Source: Rotaria sordida | Lineage: Eukaryota; Rotifera; Eurotatoria; Philodinida; Philodinidae | Reading direction: 5' to 3' | NCBI GenBank assembly: GCA_905250125.1 | Contig: CAJNOL010000076.1 | Span: forward strand, 121,252 to 185,251 | Length of the DNA stretch: 64,000 bases | In this document: piece by piece, positions 62,455 through 64,000 of the stretch | How positions within the stretch are numbered: position 1 is the first letter of the stretch | Layout: the number at the start of each line of letters is the position of its first letter | Translations under genes and position numbers: made by a program | The notes under the pieces: model-generated | Seen by the model: only the letters and a program-made list of their open reading frames with translations | Databases searched by the model: none | What the model was told of the DNA's origin: nothing

Positions 62455-62570
62455 GAGATTCCGGTATTTTTCGTGGGATTGTCGGGATCTCGCGGGATCC
62501 CGATATTTTTTGAGCGTGATCCCGCACAGGATCTCACAGGGTCCTGACGGAAAATTGCCGGAATGAAAGA
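62455..62570 (-). repeat. GC-rich GGGATCC-type repeat, copy 2 (inverted)
   Basis: Reverse complement contains CGGGATCCCGCGAGATCCCG, closely resembling CGGGATCCTGCGAGTTCTCG of copy 1. Internally it repeats GGGAT.TCG/CGGGATC units on both strands. The two copies bracket the last three exons of the 60642 gene. Confidence 0.65.
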
Positions 62571-62757
62571 CATGGGCACCGATTATTATATACAGAAATG
62601 CGTCATTCACCTATATTTTCGACTTTATTTTGTATGAAACTAATAAAGTATAGAAAATAATATTTCAAAAGATCTGCTACAAACGGAGACGAAGATCTTC
62701 GATCAAATGATAATAGCAAAGGTGTTTTTTACATCAAGCACAAGCTAGAAGAGTTCT

Positions 62758-62806
62758 GAGTGTGGGTGAAGAAGAGACTAACACGCATATCCACATCCAC
62801 ACTCGG
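62758..62806. repeat. TGTGGG-type hairpin
   Basis: GAGTGTGGGTG on the left, CATCCACACTCGG on the right, with an AAGAAGAGACTAACACGC spacer. Fourth occurrence of this design in the window. Confidence 0.55.
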
Positions 62807-64000
62807 TCTTTCTGTTCCGGTGCATCAGAAGCAGCTAATATTTTAAATTTGTTAGTTTCTCAGTGAGAGTGATCGTTTGAGAATGTTAGCGCCAACCAAT
62901 TTGCTTATCAGTACAAATCTTTTCATCGTAAGTTTTATTTTTATCCCAGATGAAAAAGTATGCCATTTGATAATCGATTGATTTGTGTGATAAAGTATAA
63001 AATTAACATTTAGAAATTTTTTCGAAGATTCAACACGCAAAAATTCGTTATGATTGTGTTTTTGTCAAGAACGCTGACAAATTTCAGCTTTAGTTCTCAT
63101 CAATTGATGTTAGATATTGTTTAGAAATTTATGGAATTAAGGTGATATTTATGTCAAACATAAATAATTCTGCTTAAGACGTTCAAATAAAAGTAAAAGA
63201 AATTTCAAAATCGTTTTTTTTTTGAAGAAGTTTCACGTAATCGTAATCAGACTCAGCAATCGACACTGTTATTGTACTAGGTTTGTTTCTATTGGAGCAA
63301 TCGAAAATATTCTTCCGATGTGTTTCTTTTCTTCGAATAATCAGAACCTTGATAGGTTTCGTCTCTTTGAGTACTCGAAATTGGAACAGAACGAACAAAA
63401 AATATATATTTTAAATTTTCGATCGGACTTCGCACCCTTCATATACCTTTTAAAGTCTGTTTGGGTTAATATGAACTTCGTTGAAAACTTTCGATTGAAA
63501 TTCTATCCATAGAATAGAGATCTGTCGAGATTTTGAAGTTAGAAAAATATTTCCCTTTGAACAAAAATATCTTTTTTTTTAAACTGTGACTTTATTTTAT
63601 TTTGTTTTTTAATAAAGATTTTAATGATTGTTTCTACGAGTTTGTCATGTTGAAATTAAAATAACAGACTAAATACGTAGTTAAGCCACGTTTTTACTAT
63701 TCGCAAAATACATCTGTGATACTTTAAATAGAAGTCTATGTCCAAGAATAATGTCAATAAATAACTTTTGATGATAAATTTCAATTTTTTGTTTTTTTGC
63801 ACTAATAAGTCCGTCCTCAGAGGATTAAATAATCGAACGAGTACGACAAGGGTATTAGACCAAAAAGAAAAGAAAGAGGCAATATTCATTGTGCTCTCAT
63901 TGCACGTGCTTGTGATAAACGCTTTTTATATCATAGATTTCATGTTTTAATACATAGGTGATGCATACTTGAGTAATAGACATGATTGTAACGTCTTTCG

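Larger units (their letters stand above)
62123..64000. other. Gene-poor terminal region
   Basis: No supportable gene to the window edge. It includes GC-rich repeat copy 2 (62455-62570) and a TGTGGG hairpin (62758-62806). From 62810 to 64000 only AT-rich sequence with chance frames of 60-96 codons is seen. Confidence 0.5.

Overview
The window is eukaryotic and animal-like. It is AT-rich, with split genes whose introns are mostly 50-90 bp, GT-AG ended and T-rich, and whose exons read as clear metazoan proteins (nuclear receptor, fibrinogen-domain protein, TRAPPC8, ARL6, PPP1R11, RPS17, DTL/CDT2, alkaline ceramidase, Rab, TMEM205-like). I infer a bdelloid rotifer (Rotaria/Adineta-like). The grounds are short introns, an intronless ADP-ribosyltransferase-TPR gene of a kind abundant in bdelloids, many foldback and TIR elements, and TGTGGG-type (bdelloid telomere-like) motifs. 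This is inference; no database was searched.

Layout: 1-1579 (-) is the 5' part of a nuclear receptor, cut off inside its ligand-binding domain by the window edge. About 5.7 kb of gene-poor DNA with a foldback follows. Then come 7384-8835 (+) intronless ADP-ribosyltransferase/TPR protein; about 6 kb gene-poor; 15084-17474 (+) secreted fibrinogen-domain protein; 5 kb gene-poor with a TIR transposon and a foldback; 22601-23848 (+) intronless J-like/ankyrin/PARP-like protein; 26126-35583 (+) TRAPPC8 in 25 exons; a repeat-rich gap; and a dense block of 39188-39760 (-) ARL6, 40387-40761 (+) PPP1R11, 40954-41415 (+) RPS17, 41644-47625 (+) DTL and 47795-49407 (+) alkaline ceramidase. After another gap come 52374-53178 (-) Rab-like GTPase; a repeat-rich 4 kb; 57429-58452 (-) TMEM205-like protein; 59281-60391 (+) 3-hydroxyisobutyrate-dehydrogenase-like enzyme; and about 60642-62122 (+) a small unrecognised protein. 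The last 1.9 kb has no supportable gene.

The genes are not an operon and share no pathway: most are housekeeping functions (vesicle traffic, cilium, translation, cell cycle, sphingolipid and amino-acid metabolism). Two are lineage-type ADP-ribosyltransferase fusions from two catalytic families, an R-S-E type with TPRs and an H-Y-E type with ankyrins.

The strongest non-coding pattern is foldback DNA. At least ten long imperfect palindromes or TIR elements are visible by eye, and six of the seven introns longer than 800 bp carry one, while ordinary introns are minimal. Exon boundaries were set by hand from GT/AG sites with reading-frame continuity. Each multi-exon total is divisible by three, which supports the models, but no transcript evidence was available.
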